Origin: Pseudomonas sp. NFIX28
Lineage (GTDB): Bacteria; Pseudomonadota; Gammaproteobacteria; Pseudomonadales; Pseudomonadaceae
Direction: 5' to 3'
DNA length: 64,000 bases
Assembly (NCBI RefSeq): GCF_900107395.1
Contig: NZ_FNPW01000019.1
Coordinates: forward strand, 44,926-108,925
Position 1 is the first letter of the stretch. Each line of letters begins with the position of its first letter. The notes beneath the pieces are model-generated. The model was not told the origin of the DNA. It made no database searches and was given only the letters and a program-made list of their open reading frames with translations. Positions 20,819 through 30,086 of this stretch are shown here, piece by piece. The translations under genes and the position numbers were made by a program.

Positions 20819-22030
20819 ATGCCCATTGCCTTGCTCGCGCTGACGCTGAGCGCTTTCGCCATCGGGACGACTGAGTTCGTCATCGTTGGCCTGTTACCCA
20901 CCATCGGCGCCGATCTCGGCGTCAGCTTGCCGTCCGCCGGGCTGCTGGTCAGCCTCTACGCCCTGGGTGTCGCCGTCGGCGCGCCGGTGCTCACCGCGCT
21001 GACCGGCAAGGTCCCGCGCAAGCTCTTGCTGCTGTCGCTGATGGTGCTGTTCACCCTCGGCAACCTGCTGGCCTGGCAGGCGCCGAGCTATGAATCGCTG
21101 GTCCTGGCGCGCATCGTCACCGGCCTGGCCCATGGCGTGTTCTTTTCCATCGGCTCGACCATCGCCACCAGCCTGGTGCCCAAGGAAAAAGCCGCCAGCG
21201 CGATTGCCATCATGTTCACCGGCCTGACCGTGGCCCTGGTCACCGGCGTGCCGCTGGGAACCTTTATCGGCCAGCATTTCGGCTGGCGCGAAACCTTTCT
21301 CGCGGTGTCCGCCCTGGGAGTGATCGCCTTTATCGGCAGCCTGGCCTACGTGCCGAAAAACATCGCCCACAGCAAACCGGCGTCGCTGCTGCAACAGCTG
21401 CAAGTGCTGAAGCAGCCGCGCCTGCTGCTGGTGTACGCCATGACCGCGGTGGGCTACGGCGGCTCGTTCATCGCCTTCACCTTCCTCGCGCCGATTCTCC
21501 AGGACATTTCCGGCTTCAGCGCCAGCACCGTCAGCCTGGTGCTGCTGGTCTACGGCATCTCGGTGGCCGTGGGCAACATCTGGGGCGGCAAGCTGGCGGA
21601 CAAGCGCGGCCCGATCAGCGCACTGAAAATCATCTTCGCCCTGCTGGCCGGCGTGCTGTTCCTGCTCACCTTCACCGCCGGCAACCCATGGCTGGCGCTG
21701 GCCACCGTGCTGGTATGGGGCGCCGTGGCCTTCGGCAACGTGCCGGGCCTGCAGGTCTATGTGGTACGCCAGGCCGAACACCACACCCCGCAGGCGGTGG
21801 ATGTGGCCTCGGGCCTGAATATCGCCGCCTTCAACCTCGGCATCGCCGGCGGCGCCTGGGGCGGCGGCCTGATCGTCGCTCACCTGGGGCTGATCCACAC
21901 CGCCTGGATTGGCGGCCTGGTGGTATTGGGCGCCCTGGCCCTGACCGCCTGGAGCGGGCGCCTGGACCGCCTCGGCCCGGTGTACGCCGAGCCGGCGCAA
22001 GGCTCGAGCCGGGTGGTGGTCGGGCATTAA
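20819..22030 (+). CDS. MFS exporter, DHA1 family, YdhP/AraJ-like
   Basis: 403-residue, 12-helix transporter of the drug:H+ antiporter-1 family. The start LLALTLSAFAIGTTEFVIVGLLPTI is the hallmark of the AraJ/YdhP branch; LGVAVGAPVLTALTGKVPRK holds motif A between helices 2 and 3, and FTGLTVALVTGVPLGTFIGQ is the antiporter motif C. Substrate unknown; efflux of sugars or toxic compounds is likely by family. ATG 20819 has GGAG eight bases upstream; earlier in-frame Met codons fall in the REP region. Confidence 0.85.
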   Translation: MPIALLALTLSAFAIGTTEFVIVGLLPTIGADLGVSLPSAGLLVSLYALGVAVGAPVLTALTGKVPRKLLLLSLMVLFTLGNLLAWQAPSYESLVLARIVTGLAHGVFFSIGSTIATSLVPKEKAASAIAIMFTGLTVALVTGVPLGTFIGQHFGWRETFLAVSALGVIAFIGSLAYVPKNIAHSKPASLLQQLQVLKQPRLLLVYAMTAVGYGGSFIAFTFLAPILQDISGFSASTVSLVLLVYGISVAVGNIWGGKLADKRGPISALKIIFALLAGVLFLLTFTAGNPWLALATVLVWGAVAFGNVPGLQVYVVRQAEHHTPQAVDVASGLNIAAFNLGIAGGAWGGGLIVAHLGLIHTAWIGGLVVLGALALTAWSGRLDRLGPVYAEPAQGSSRVVVGH

Positions 22031-22059
22031 GCCCGCCAGCCGGCTAATGCCGGCTCCTC

Positions 22060-22149
22060 TGTAGGAGCGAGGCTTGCCCGCGAAGGCCGCGCCGCGCAAT
22101 GCCTGTTCCACCGCGTTATCGTTCTTCGCGCGCAAGCTGCGCTCCTACA
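22060..22149. repeat. REPIN (inverted REP pair)
   Basis: TGTAGGAGCGAGGCTTGCCCGCGAA at 22060-22084 and an inverted, less conserved partner (TTCGCGCGCAAGCTGCGCTCCTACA) ending at 22149. It follows the MFS gene; a small GCCGGCTAATGCCGGC hairpin at about 22039-22054 precedes it and may end that transcript. Confidence 0.85.
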
Positions 22150-22264
22150 GGGTCGGCGCCCAGAGGATCGAAAATGCCGTCCGTAGGAAGTTCGAAACTT
22201 TCCCGCCGGCCAGGCAGTCATCAAAAGACAGAGTCCGGTCGGAGAGCATCAGACGGGAGAGGAC

Positions 22265-23191
22265 ATGGCGGCGATTCATATCGGTATTTCCGGCTGGCGC
22301 TACAAGCCCTGGCGTGGAGACTTCTACCCCGAGGGGCTGGCGCAAAAGCGCGAGCTGCAGTTCGCCTCGCGCGCGGTCAACAGCATCGAAATCAACGGTT
22401 CGTTCTATGCGCTGCAGACTCCGCAGCGCTATGCCCAATGGTATGACGACACGCCCAAGGGCTTTATTTTCAGCGTCAAGGCGCCGCGCTACATCACCCA
22501 TATCCGGCGGCTGCGGGACGTGCACAAGCCAATCGCCAATTTCTTCGCCTCGGGCGTGCTGGAGCTCAAGGACAAGCTGGGGCCGATTCTCTGGCAGTTT
22601 CCGCCGAACTTTTCCTTCGACGCCGAGCTGTTCGGCGCTTTTCTTCAACAATTGCCCACCAATACCCAACAGGCCGCCGCCCTCGCCCGCCAGCACGAAC
22701 CCCGCTTGAATGGCCATGCCAGCACCGAGGCCTACGGCAAAAGAGCCATGCGCCATGCCGTGGAAATCCGCCATGCGAGCTTTACCGTGCCTGAATTCCC
22801 CCACCTGCTGCGCCACTATGGCGTGGCGCTGGTGGTGGCGGACACGGCCGGCAAATGGCCCTACTGCGAAGACCTGACCGGCGATTTCGTCTACCTGCGG
22901 CTGCACGGCGACAAGGAGCTGTACGCCAGCGGCTATACGGCCCAGGCCCTGAAGCGCTGGGGCGACCGGATCGAGGCCTGGCATACCGGCAAACAACCGG
23001 CCGATGCCCGGCTGATCGATACCCGGCACACCCCCCGAGCGCGCAAGAGCCGGGAAGTGTTCTGCTATTTCGACAACGACCTCAAGGTCCGCGCGCCCTA
23101 CGACGCCCGCCAGTTGCTGCAGCGCTTCGGGCTCGACCAGGCGCTGGCGACCACGCCCGGCGAACCCGCCGCGCCGGGAGTATTGCCATGA
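22265..23191 (+). CDS. DUF72 TIM-barrel protein
   Basis: 308-residue member of the DUF72 (YecE-like) family: opening HIGISGWRYKPWRGDFYPEGL, then FASRAVNSIEINGSFY, FSVKAPRYITHIRRL, ILWQFPPNF, and RHAVEIRHASF and FVYLRLHG. Biochemical role unknown for the family; a nuclease-like or metal-binding barrel has been suggested. GGGAGAGGAC ribosome-binding site. Its stop overlaps the next ATG (ATGA), making it the first gene of DUF72-ybhP-clsB-ybhN. Confidence 0.85.
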   Translation: MAAIHIGISGWRYKPWRGDFYPEGLAQKRELQFASRAVNSIEINGSFYALQTPQRYAQWYDDTPKGFIFSVKAPRYITHIRRLRDVHKPIANFFASGVLELKDKLGPILWQFPPNFSFDAELFGAFLQQLPTNTQQAAALARQHEPRLNGHASTEAYGKRAMRHAVEIRHASFTVPEFPHLLRHYGVALVVADTAGKWPYCEDLTGDFVYLRLHGDKELYASGYTAQALKRWGDRIEAWHTGKQPADARLIDTRHTPRARKSREVFCYFDNDLKVRAPYDARQLLQRFGLDQALATTPGEPAAPGVLP

Positions 23192-23985
23192 GCCGCGACG
23201 AATCGCCCAACAGCCCCATGCCACCTTCGATCGAGCTTGCCACCGTGGACCGCTTCACCGTGCTGACGGTTAACACCCACAAGGGTTTTACCGCCCTGAA
23301 CCGGCGCTTCATCCTGCCCGAGCTGCGCGAGGCAGTGCGCACCGTGGCCGCCGACGTGGTGTTTTTGCAAGAGGTGCATGGCACCCACGACCAACATCCG
23401 CAGCGCTACAACAACTGGCCGAGCATGCCGCAGTACGAGTTCCTCGCCGACACCATCTGGCCGCAGTTCGCCTATGGCCGCAATGCGGTGTACCCGGCGG
23501 GCGACCACGGCAACGCGCTGCTGTCGAAATTCCAGATTATTCGCTACGACAACCTCGACGTCTCGCTCTCCGGGCACGAGAGCCGCGGCCTTCTGCATTG
23601 CGTGCTGCGCCTGCCCGGCAATGCCCAGGAGGTGCATGCGGTTTGTGTGCATCTGGGGCTGCTCCAAAGCCATCGCCAGCAACAGTTGGAGCTGCTGCTG
23701 CAACTGGTCGCCGAACTCCCCGCCGACGCGCCCTTGATTGTCGCCGGGGACTTCAACGACTGGCGGTTGCGCGCCGACGCGCAGCTCGCTCCCAGCGGCT
23801 TGCAGGAGGTCTTTGTCAGCCTGCACGGCAAGCCGGCGCGCAGCTTTCCCGCGCGCCTGCCACTGCTGCGGCTGGACCGGATTTATGTGCGTAACCTGAA
23901 GATCCATCGACCACAGGTGCTGGCCTCGCATCCCTGGTCCCATCTCTCCGATCACGCGCCACTGTCGGTCGAGGTCGAACTATGA
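23188..23985 (+). CDS. ybhP: endonuclease/exonuclease/phosphatase family protein YbhP
   Basis: 265-residue EEP-fold enzyme. Metal and catalytic residues are visible in TVNTHKG, VVFLQEVHG (Glu), AVCVHLGLL (His), IVAGDFNDW (Asp, Asn) and the terminal HPWSHLSDHAPLSVEV (Asp-His). Such proteins cleave phosphodiesters in lipids or nucleic acids. Here the ATGA coupling to clsB on one side and DUF72 on the other matches the ybhP-clsB-ybhN arrangement of E. coli, which favours a phospholipid role (inference). Confidence 0.82.
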   Translation: MSRDESPNSPMPPSIELATVDRFTVLTVNTHKGFTALNRRFILPELREAVRTVAADVVFLQEVHGTHDQHPQRYNNWPSMPQYEFLADTIWPQFAYGRNAVYPAGDHGNALLSKFQIIRYDNLDVSLSGHESRGLLHCVLRLPGNAQEVHAVCVHLGLLQSHRQQQLELLLQLVAELPADAPLIVAGDFNDWRLRADAQLAPSGLQEVFVSLHGKPARSFPARLPLLRLDRIYVRNLKIHRPQVLASHPWSHLSDHAPLSVEVEL

Positions 23986-25286
23986 ACGACATGCCCCTGG
24001 AAAAAACCACCGTGGACCATCTGGCCGATACCGGGCAGATCCACGAACCGCCCCGGATGGATCTCCAATACGGCTGGCACAGCAACAACCGGGTCGTGCT
24101 GCTGGAAAATGGCGAAGCGTTTTTTCCCCGGGTATTCGAAGTCCTGCGCCAGGCGCAGCATGAAATCTTGCTGGAGACTTTCATCTTCTTCGAGGACAAG
24201 GTCGGCCATGAGCTGCACCATATCCTGATCGATGCCGCGCAACGCGGGGTGCGGGTAATCGTCAGCCTGGACGGCTTCGGCTGCGGCGAATTGAGCTCCG
24301 AGTTCCTCGGCGCCATGAGCAACGCCGGGGTGCACCTGCAGATATTCGACCCGGCGCAACCGATTCTCGGGGTACGCACCAACTGGTTCCGCCGCCTGCA
24401 TCGCAAGATAGTGGTGGTCGACGGCAGCATTGCCTTTGTCGGCGGGATCAACTTTTCCGCCGACCACCTGGCCGATTTCGGTCCCCAGGCCAAGCAGGAT
24501 TACTCGGTGGAAATCCAGGGGCCGGCCGTGGTGGACATCCATCACTTCGCCCTGGCGCAGGGTGACCGGCCGGCTCGCGCCCGCTACTGGTGGCAACGCC
24601 GGCGGCAGCGTCGGGCGGAACTGGCCCTGCCCGACCATGACGGCCAGGTGCGCCTGGTCTACCGCGACAATCATGACCACCGCAGCGATATCGAAGAGGC
24701 CTACCGCCAGGTATTGCGCGGGGCCCGGCAACGGGTGGTGATCGCCAACGCCTACTTCTTCCCTGGCTATCGGCTGCTGCGCGAGATCCGCAACGCCGCG
24801 CGCCGTGGCGTCGAGGTGCGGCTGATCCTGCAAGGCGAGCCGGACATGGTGGTGGCCAAGCTGGCGGCGCGCATGCTCTATGACTACCTGCTCAGGGACG
24901 GCGTGATCATCTACGAATATTGCGAACGGCCGCTGCACGGCAAGGTGGCGCTGGTGGACGAGGACTGGAGCACCGTGGGCTCGAGCAACCTCGACCCGCT
25001 GAGCCTGTCGCTGAACCTGGAAGCCAACGTGCTGATCCGCGACCGCGCCTTCAATCGCGACCTGTTCGAGCGCCTCGACCGGCTCGCCCGCGACCACTGC
25101 CAGGTCATGCCGGCCAAGAAAGCCAGTCGTGGCCGCTTGTGGCGCCTGACCGTGGGTTTCCTGGTGTTCCACATACTGCGTCACTTCCCGGCCTGGGCCG
25201 GCTTGCTGCCTGCCCACAAGCCGCGCCTGAAAACCTTCGGCCGCCCGGTCGGCATCGTGCAGGAATCGCCTCATGAGCCGCACTGA
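23982..25286 (+). CDS. clsB: cardiolipin synthase ClsB
   Basis: 434-residue phospholipase-D-type enzyme with two HKD motifs: HRKIVVVDGSIAFVGGINFS near residues 133-152 and HGKVALVDEDWSTVGSSNLD near 318-337. It lacks the N-terminal membrane helices of ClsA, as expected for ClsB, but has a hydrophobic stretch near the end (LTVGFLVFHILRHFPAWAGLLP). It makes cardiolipin (or phosphatidylglycerol) by transphosphatidylation. ATG 23982 overlaps the ybhP stop and its own 3' end overlaps ybhN by 14 bp. Confidence 0.93.
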   Translation: MNDMPLEKTTVDHLADTGQIHEPPRMDLQYGWHSNNRVVLLENGEAFFPRVFEVLRQAQHEILLETFIFFEDKVGHELHHILIDAAQRGVRVIVSLDGFGCGELSSEFLGAMSNAGVHLQIFDPAQPILGVRTNWFRRLHRKIVVVDGSIAFVGGINFSADHLADFGPQAKQDYSVEIQGPAVVDIHHFALAQGDRPARARYWWQRRRQRRAELALPDHDGQVRLVYRDNHDHRSDIEEAYRQVLRGARQRVVIANAYFFPGYRLLREIRNAARRGVEVRLILQGEPDMVVAKLAARMLYDYLLRDGVIIYEYCERPLHGKVALVDEDWSTVGSSNLDPLSLSLNLEANVLIRDRAFNRDLFERLDRLARDHCQVMPAKKASRGRLWRLTVGFLVFHILRHFPAWAGLLPAHKPRLKTFGRPVGIVQESPHEPH

Positions 25287-26265
25287 CGCTCACGGCACGA
25301 GGTCCGCGGCAACCCATGCCCGGTCGCGCTGGCAGCGCTGGAAAAAACCGCTGACCGTTGCCTTCTTTCTGCTGTTGATCGTGCTGTTTACCTTGCTGGC
25401 GCGGCGCATCGACTGGAGCGAAGTGCTCACTACCCTGGCCGACTTCAAGGTGCGCACGCTGCTCACCGCGGCGGGCCTGACCCTGGGCAGCTTCCTGGTT
25501 TACGCCTGCTTCGACCTGATCGGCCGCACCTATATCCGCCAGGACCTCGGCTGGCGCCAGATCCTGCCGGTGGGGTTTATCAGCTACGCCTTCAACCTCA
25601 ACCTCAGCGCCTGGGTCGGCGGGATCGCCATGCGCTATCGGCTGTATTCCAGGCTCGGGGTGAGCACCGGCAATATCGCCAAGATCCTCGGCCTGAGCCT
25701 GGCCACCAACTGGTTCGGCTACATGGCCCTGGCCGGCACGATATTCGCCAGCGGCCTGATGAAATTGCCGCCCGGCTGGAAACTCAGCGACGGTGCGCTG
25801 CAGGGGGTGGGAGTCCTGCTGCTGGTGGTGTGCATGGGTTACCTGGCGGCCTGCCGGTTTTCCCGACGGCGCGCCTGGACGATACGCGGGGTCGAGATCA
25901 ATTTGCCCTCGCTGCACATGGCCCTGCTGCAACTGGTCTTGGGCGCGCTCAACTGGTCACTGATGGCGGCGGTGATCCTGACCCTGCTGCCCAGCAAGCT
26001 CGATTATCCGGTGGTGCTCGGCGTGCTGCTGATCAGCAGCATCGCCGGGGTCATCACCCACATTCCGGCGGGGCTCGGGGTGCTGGAGGCGGTGTTTATC
26101 GCCCTGCTGCAACATGAAGTGTCCCGCGGCAGCCTGCTGGCCGGCTTGATCGCCTACCGGGCGATCTATTTCATCCTGCCGTTGCTGATCGCGCTGCTGA
26201 TGTACCTGGTGGTGGAAGCCAGGGCCAAGGCGCTGCGGGTGGAGAAGAAGCGGCGCGGCGGCTGA
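25273..26265 (+). CDS. ybhN: YbhN/lysylphosphatidylglycerol synthase-type membrane protein
   Basis: 330-residue integral membrane protein with about eight helices of the LPG synthase transmembrane (UPF0104) family, without the soluble aminoacyl-transferase domain. Recognisable parts: FISYAFNLNLSAWVGGIAMRYRLYSRLGV and ITHIPAGLGVLEAVFI (the conserved P-G-x-G-x-x-E segment). Probably a lipid transporter or flippase working with ClsB; this is inference from the fixed gene neighbourhood. Confidence 0.85.
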   Translation: MSRTDAHGTRSAATHARSRWQRWKKPLTVAFFLLLIVLFTLLARRIDWSEVLTTLADFKVRTLLTAAGLTLGSFLVYACFDLIGRTYIRQDLGWRQILPVGFISYAFNLNLSAWVGGIAMRYRLYSRLGVSTGNIAKILGLSLATNWFGYMALAGTIFASGLMKLPPGWKLSDGALQGVGVLLLVVCMGYLAACRFSRRRAWTIRGVEINLPSLHMALLQLVLGALNWSLMAAVILTLLPSKLDYPVVLGVLLISSIAGVITHIPAGLGVLEAVFIALLQHEVSRGSLLAGLIAYRAIYFILPLLIALLMYLVVEARAKALRVEKKRRGG

Positions 26266-26347
26266 GGCCAGCGCCTCCCTGGCAGGACCCAGGCTGCCCG
26301 CGCTGAACTCACCGATATTCGCCCCACCTTGCGCCCTTGCCTGCGAG

Positions 26348-27103
26348 CTATCGCGAGTGGGTGATGCTCAAGCGTTCGCCCACCACCATTTCGGTGATCC
26401 AGTCCACCAGGATCGAGGTGTAGGCCTGCTGCGACACTGGATCGCTCAGGGCATGGTCGGCACCGTCGATGATCCGGTGGGTCATGGAATGAGTCTGCTG
26501 GCAGGCGGCGCGATAGCTCATGAACGTGGCGTGGGGGACATATTCGTCACTTTCCGATTCCACCAGCAGCACATCGCCAGTGAATGTCGAACAGGCATGC
26601 AACGCCCGGTTGCTATCGGCGCGCACCAGGCTGCTGCGGTAATCCAGCAGGTCGGCCTTGTCCAGGTCACGCTTGGGACTGTGCCAGGCTTCGTCCCGAT
26701 ACAGCGCCGGCACCCGCAGCGCCAGCCAGCGCACGGGGCGCAGCGAGGTCAGGATGCTCGCCAGGTAGCCACCGTAACTGGTGCCCACGACCGCAATCGC
26801 CGAGGTATCGAGGGCCGGATGGGCCAGCAGGCGGTCGTAGGCCGCCAGCAGGTCGCGCAGGTTGTCTTCGCGGGTCACGCGGTTCAGCGGGATGCCGCTG
26901 CCGGCGTGGCCGCGCAGGTCGAAGGTCAGGCACACGCACCCCAGCCCGGCAATGCCCCGGGCGCGCTCCAGGTCGCGCTCCTGGCTGCCACCCCAGCCGT
27001 GGACAAACAACACGCCGGGGACTTTCGCCTTGGGACTGAGAAAGGTCCCGCTCATCTGCTCGTCATCAATGTCGATTTGAATGCTTTCGCTTCTAGCCGT
27101 CAT
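26348..27103 (-). CDS. alpha/beta hydrolase
   Basis: 251-residue cytosolic hydrolase. HGWGG near residues 34-38 is the oxyanion segment, GTSYGGYLASI near 105-115 gives the nucleophilic Ser, ESESDEYVPH the acid and DGADHAL the catalytic His. It resembles dienelactone-hydrolase or dipeptidyl-peptidase-like serine hydrolases; substrate unknown. It starts 11 bp inside the end of the DUF3182 gene, implying co-translation. Confidence 0.8.
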   Translation of the reverse strand: MTARSESIQIDIDDEQMSGTFLSPKAKVPGVLFVHGWGGSQERDLERARGIAGLGCVCLTFDLRGHAGSGIPLNRVTREDNLRDLLAAYDRLLAHPALDTSAIAVVGTSYGGYLASILTSLRPVRWLALRVPALYRDEAWHSPKRDLDKADLLDYRSSLVRADSNRALHACSTFTGDVLLVESESDEYVPHATFMSYRAACQQTHSMTHRIIDGADHALSDPVSQQAYTSILVDWITEMVVGERLSITHSR

Positions 27104-28202
27104 AGGATTTGACCGTTACATATTTGAGAAGAAAATCACCGTTTTCCGCAGGCCCGCTATAGACCTCAATGGCATCGGCCGGCAAAGGCTGGTCGACGTA
27201 GGTTTCCATCGCGCACACGCGGATCGCGCGTATGCCCGGATCGTTGACGAAGGCCTGCAACGCCGCCACTTCAGCGCTGCTGGCGCCGCCCATGCGCCAC
27301 GATTGCTCGAGTACGCCGCTGCGCTGCCGGCCTTCGGCGTCCAGGCCCTGGGCGATGTCGTAGTTGCGCCGGGAGGCGAAAAAGCGCGGGTAGGCCTCAT
27401 CGGCCGCGGCATCGAAAACCTGGGCCTGCTGCACCGCCAGGCGCACCTCCTGGGGCAATTGCAACGCCAGCAATTGGGGGTAGCCGCCCTGCACCACCAA
27501 CAGTTCGGAGCCGCCGTAGACCTTCTCGCCGCAGGAGTCCTCGGTCAGGTATTGCTGGCCGCAATAGCTCAGGACATGACCGGCGATAAAGGACTGGCCA
27601 GCGCTGTGGGTGACCACCTGTTGCAAATCCTGCTCCAGTACCACGCCTGTATTGAACTGCCTGGCGACGTCCGGTTGCGCGAGGACTTCATCGAAGTGCT
27701 CCAGGCTCTCGATCACTTGCTGGCCGCGACCGGCGCAGGCGTGGATCGGCTTCATGCGGATCGGCCCGCTGTAGAGCAAATGAGCGGCCGCAGGCCGGGC
27801 GTCATTCAGGGAAAACACGCTCAGGCCATCCAGCACCACATTGCGCACCCGCTTGGAGAACAGCGGCGCCCAGCCCGGCGGGGCCACGGCATTCTTGTTC
27901 AACAGGCCATGCGTGATGGCCTTGGTGGCGATAAAGTCATGCTCGACATAGCCGCCCCACAGGTCATCCGGCCCCGCAATCCGCAACTGCCGGGCCGCGT
28001 CGGGGCCGACGATGGTCTGCGTCGGCAGCAAGTACAGCTCGTCCTGCCCATGCACCTGCGGGTCATAGTCGCCGGCGAATTCCAGCCCGAGGATCTGCGC
28101 CAGCCAACGAGCCAGCATGCGATGGGTCTCGATTACATGCTGCGAGACGTCTGGGTCAACCGAGTGGGCGACCACCCGTTTCTTGCGTTGCGTCGGGGTC
28201 AT
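27093..28202 (-). CDS. DUF3182 ATP-grasp-like protein
   Basis: 369 residues, soluble. I recognise the DUF3182 family, which looks like a divergent ATP-grasp ligase: an N-terminal part with LYLLPTQTIVGPDAARQL, a central YSGPIRMKPIHACAGRGQQVI loop where a substrate-stabilising Lys would sit, then VVLEQDL and the C-terminal IRAIRVCAMETYVDQPLP. Reaction unknown. It is the first gene of a pair with the alpha/beta hydrolase. Possible start codons further upstream are not needed. Confidence 0.7.
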   Translation of the reverse strand: MTPTQRKKRVVAHSVDPDVSQHVIETHRMLARWLAQILGLEFAGDYDPQVHGQDELYLLPTQTIVGPDAARQLRIAGPDDLWGGYVEHDFIATKAITHGLLNKNAVAPPGWAPLFSKRVRNVVLDGLSVFSLNDARPAAAHLLYSGPIRMKPIHACAGRGQQVIESLEHFDEVLAQPDVARQFNTGVVLEQDLQQVVTHSAGQSFIAGHVLSYCGQQYLTEDSCGEKVYGGSELLVVQGGYPQLLALQLPQEVRLAVQQAQVFDAAADEAYPRFFASRRNYDIAQGLDAEGRQRSGVLEQSWRMGGASSAEVAALQAFVNDPGIRAIRVCAMETYVDQPLPADAIEVYSGPAENGDFLLKYVTVKSYDG

Positions 28203-28372
28203 GCGTCCCCCTTCGGCCTAGGCGTGATGAATGTACAAGGAAGGGTGCAGGGATCACGCCAAAGCAATCAATTGCCCACGGATAAGCGGTCCAGGTCATC
28301 GCTGCTGGCATTGGGCCCGTCTTATTTTGCACGATCGAGCAGGGTCGCCCGGTATTTTGCACGACCTGAAGC

Positions 28373-29380
28373 TCAGAGCTGCTCCACCCGCGCCTGCGGC
28401 GTCGGCGCCGTCACGCCGAAGCGCGCGCGGTATTCGCTGGGAGCAAGGCCGGTGATTTTCTTGAAGGTGGCCCGAAACGCGCCCGGGTCCTGATAGCCGA
28501 CCGTCCAGGCGATATGGTCGATGGTGCCGTTGGTGAATTCGAGCATTTCCCGGGCCTTGCCCACACGCACGTGCTGGCAGTATTCGGTGGGCTTGAGCCC
28601 GGTGGCGGCCCGAAAGCGCCGCAGGAAAGTGCGCTCTTCCAGCCCGGCCTGCTGCGCCATCACGGCCAGGGAAACATCCACCGCGCCGTTGGCCTGCAGC
28701 CAGTGCTGCACCTTGAGGATCGCCCCATCGCCATGGCCGAGGATCGGTGCGAAGTTGCTGCCGCACTGGCTGGCGCTGTCGCTGTGTTCGATCACCAGGA
28801 AACGCGCGGTGCCGCTGGCGATGCTCGGGCCGAGCAGGCGGTTGACCATGCGCAGCCCGAGCTCGGACCAGGCCATCAGGCCGGCGGTGGTGATCAGGTC
28901 GCCATCGTCGACGATCGGCTTGTCGGCGTTGAGCCGGACATTCGGATAACGCTCGGCGAACTGCTTTGCCGAGGTCCAGTGCGTGGTGGCGCTGCGACCG
29001 TCGAGCAGACCGCTTTCGGCCAGCAGGATCGAACCGACACACACGCCGCCCAGGGTCGTGCCATTGGCGTGTTGCTGGCGTAGCCACTGGGTCAGCGCCA
29101 GCGGCGCCTGTGCCTGGGAGAAGCCTGCCACCGAGGGTGGAATCAGCACCGCGAGCAGCGCACTGTCAGCACCGGGATGGCTGTCATACACCCGGCTGGG
29201 CGCCTGGTCGTCCTGCGCCTGCCAGTGGCTGATGCGCAACAGCGGCAACTGCGCACTGCGCTGTTCGGCGGCGATGCGGTTGGCGACCCCGAACAGGTCG
29301 GTCAAGCCATGCACCGCGGCCATCTGCGCGCCGGGATAGATCAGCACGCCCAGCTCGGCGACTGCGCTTTCCACACCCAT
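28373..29380 (-). CDS. GlxA-type AraC family transcriptional regulator
   Basis: 335 residues: N-terminal DJ-1/PfpI-like domain (~7-190, with LGGVCVGSILLAESGLLDG at the nucleophile elbow, Cys present) and a C-terminal double helix-turn-helix AraC domain (DVSLAVMAQQAGLEERTFLRRFRAATGLKPTEY ... GYQDPGAFRATFKKITGLAPSEYRARFG). ATG 29380 follows GGGGGA by nine bases; an upstream reading reaches into the divergent gene. It faces the cysteine hydrolase gene across 103 bp and is likely its regulator. Confidence 0.88.
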   Translation of the reverse strand: MGVESAVAELGVLIYPGAQMAAVHGLTDLFGVANRIAAEQRSAQLPLLRISHWQAQDDQAPSRVYDSHPGADSALLAVLIPPSVAGFSQAQAPLALTQWLRQQHANGTTLGGVCVGSILLAESGLLDGRSATTHWTSAKQFAERYPNVRLNADKPIVDDGDLITTAGLMAWSELGLRMVNRLLGPSIASGTARFLVIEHSDSASQCGSNFAPILGHGDGAILKVQHWLQANGAVDVSLAVMAQQAGLEERTFLRRFRAATGLKPTEYCQHVRVGKAREMLEFTNGTIDHIAWTVGYQDPGAFRATFKKITGLAPSEYRARFGVTAPTPQARVEQL

Positions 29381-29483
29381 TGTCAGTTTTCCCCCTGCTA
29401 TTGTCGGTGCGGCCAATCCTCGACCGGCCTGCCGGAGCCAATACTGGACTCCACAGCCAACCACTACTTCAGAGGAAACACCC

Positions 29484-30050
29484 ATGGCCAAGCAAGCGCT
29501 CATCGTAGTCGATATCCAGAACGACTACTTCCCCAACGGCAAGTGGCCCCTGGTCGGCGCCGAAGCTGCCGCCGACAACGCCGCGCGGCTGCTCCAGGCG
29601 TTCCGTGACAGCGGCCAGCAAGTGGTGCACATCCGCCACGAATTCACCTCCGACAGCGCGCCGTTCTTCACCCCCGGCTCCAGCGGCGCGCAACTGCACG
29701 CCAAGGTCGCCAACCGGGCCGACGAGCCGGTGGTGCTCAAGCATTTCGTCAATTCGTTTCGGGAAACCGAACTCGAAGCCATTCTCGACCAGCATGGCAT
29801 CGAACACTTGGTGATCGTCGGCAGCATGAGCCACATGTGCATCGACGGCGTCAGCCGCGCTGCTGCCGACCTGGGCTATGGCGTCACGGTGATTCATGAC
29901 GCCTGCGCCACCCGCGACCTGGAGTTCAACGGCACCGTAGTGCCTGCCGCCCAGGTGCACGCTGCGTTCATGTCGTCGCTGGGCTTTGCCTATGCCAGCG
30001 TGCTGTCCACCGATGAGTTCCTTGCCGCCGAACGCGTCACTCCGGCCTGA
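29484..30050 (+). CDS. isochorismatase-family cysteine hydrolase
   Basis: 188-residue isochorismatase-like hydrolase: VVDIQNDYF with catalytic Asp at residue 10-12, KHFVNSFRET for the Lys region and GSMSHMCIDGVSRAAADLGY holding the nucleophilic Cys near 118. Such enzymes cleave amides such as nicotinamide or ureidoacrylate; the substrate here is not identifiable. GAGG lies upstream of ATG 29484. Divergently transcribed from the GlxA-type regulator. Confidence 0.85.
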   Translation: MAKQALIVVDIQNDYFPNGKWPLVGAEAAADNAARLLQAFRDSGQQVVHIRHEFTSDSAPFFTPGSSGAQLHAKVANRADEPVVLKHFVNSFRETELEAILDQHGIEHLVIVGSMSHMCIDGVSRAAADLGYGVTVIHDACATRDLEFNGTVVPAAQVHAAFMSSLGFAYASVLSTDEFLAAERVTPA

Positions 30051-30056
30051 GCCCAC

Positions 30057-30086
30057 GGCTGCGGTGAGTTCTCCCTCACCGCAGCC
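30057..30086 (+). terminator. hairpin after cysteine hydrolase gene
   Basis: GGCTGCGGTGAG / CTCACCGCAGCC, a perfect 12-bp stem with a 6-base loop, starting 6 bp after the stop codon. No T-run follows, so it may be Rho-dependent or an mRNA-end stabiliser. Confidence 0.55.
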
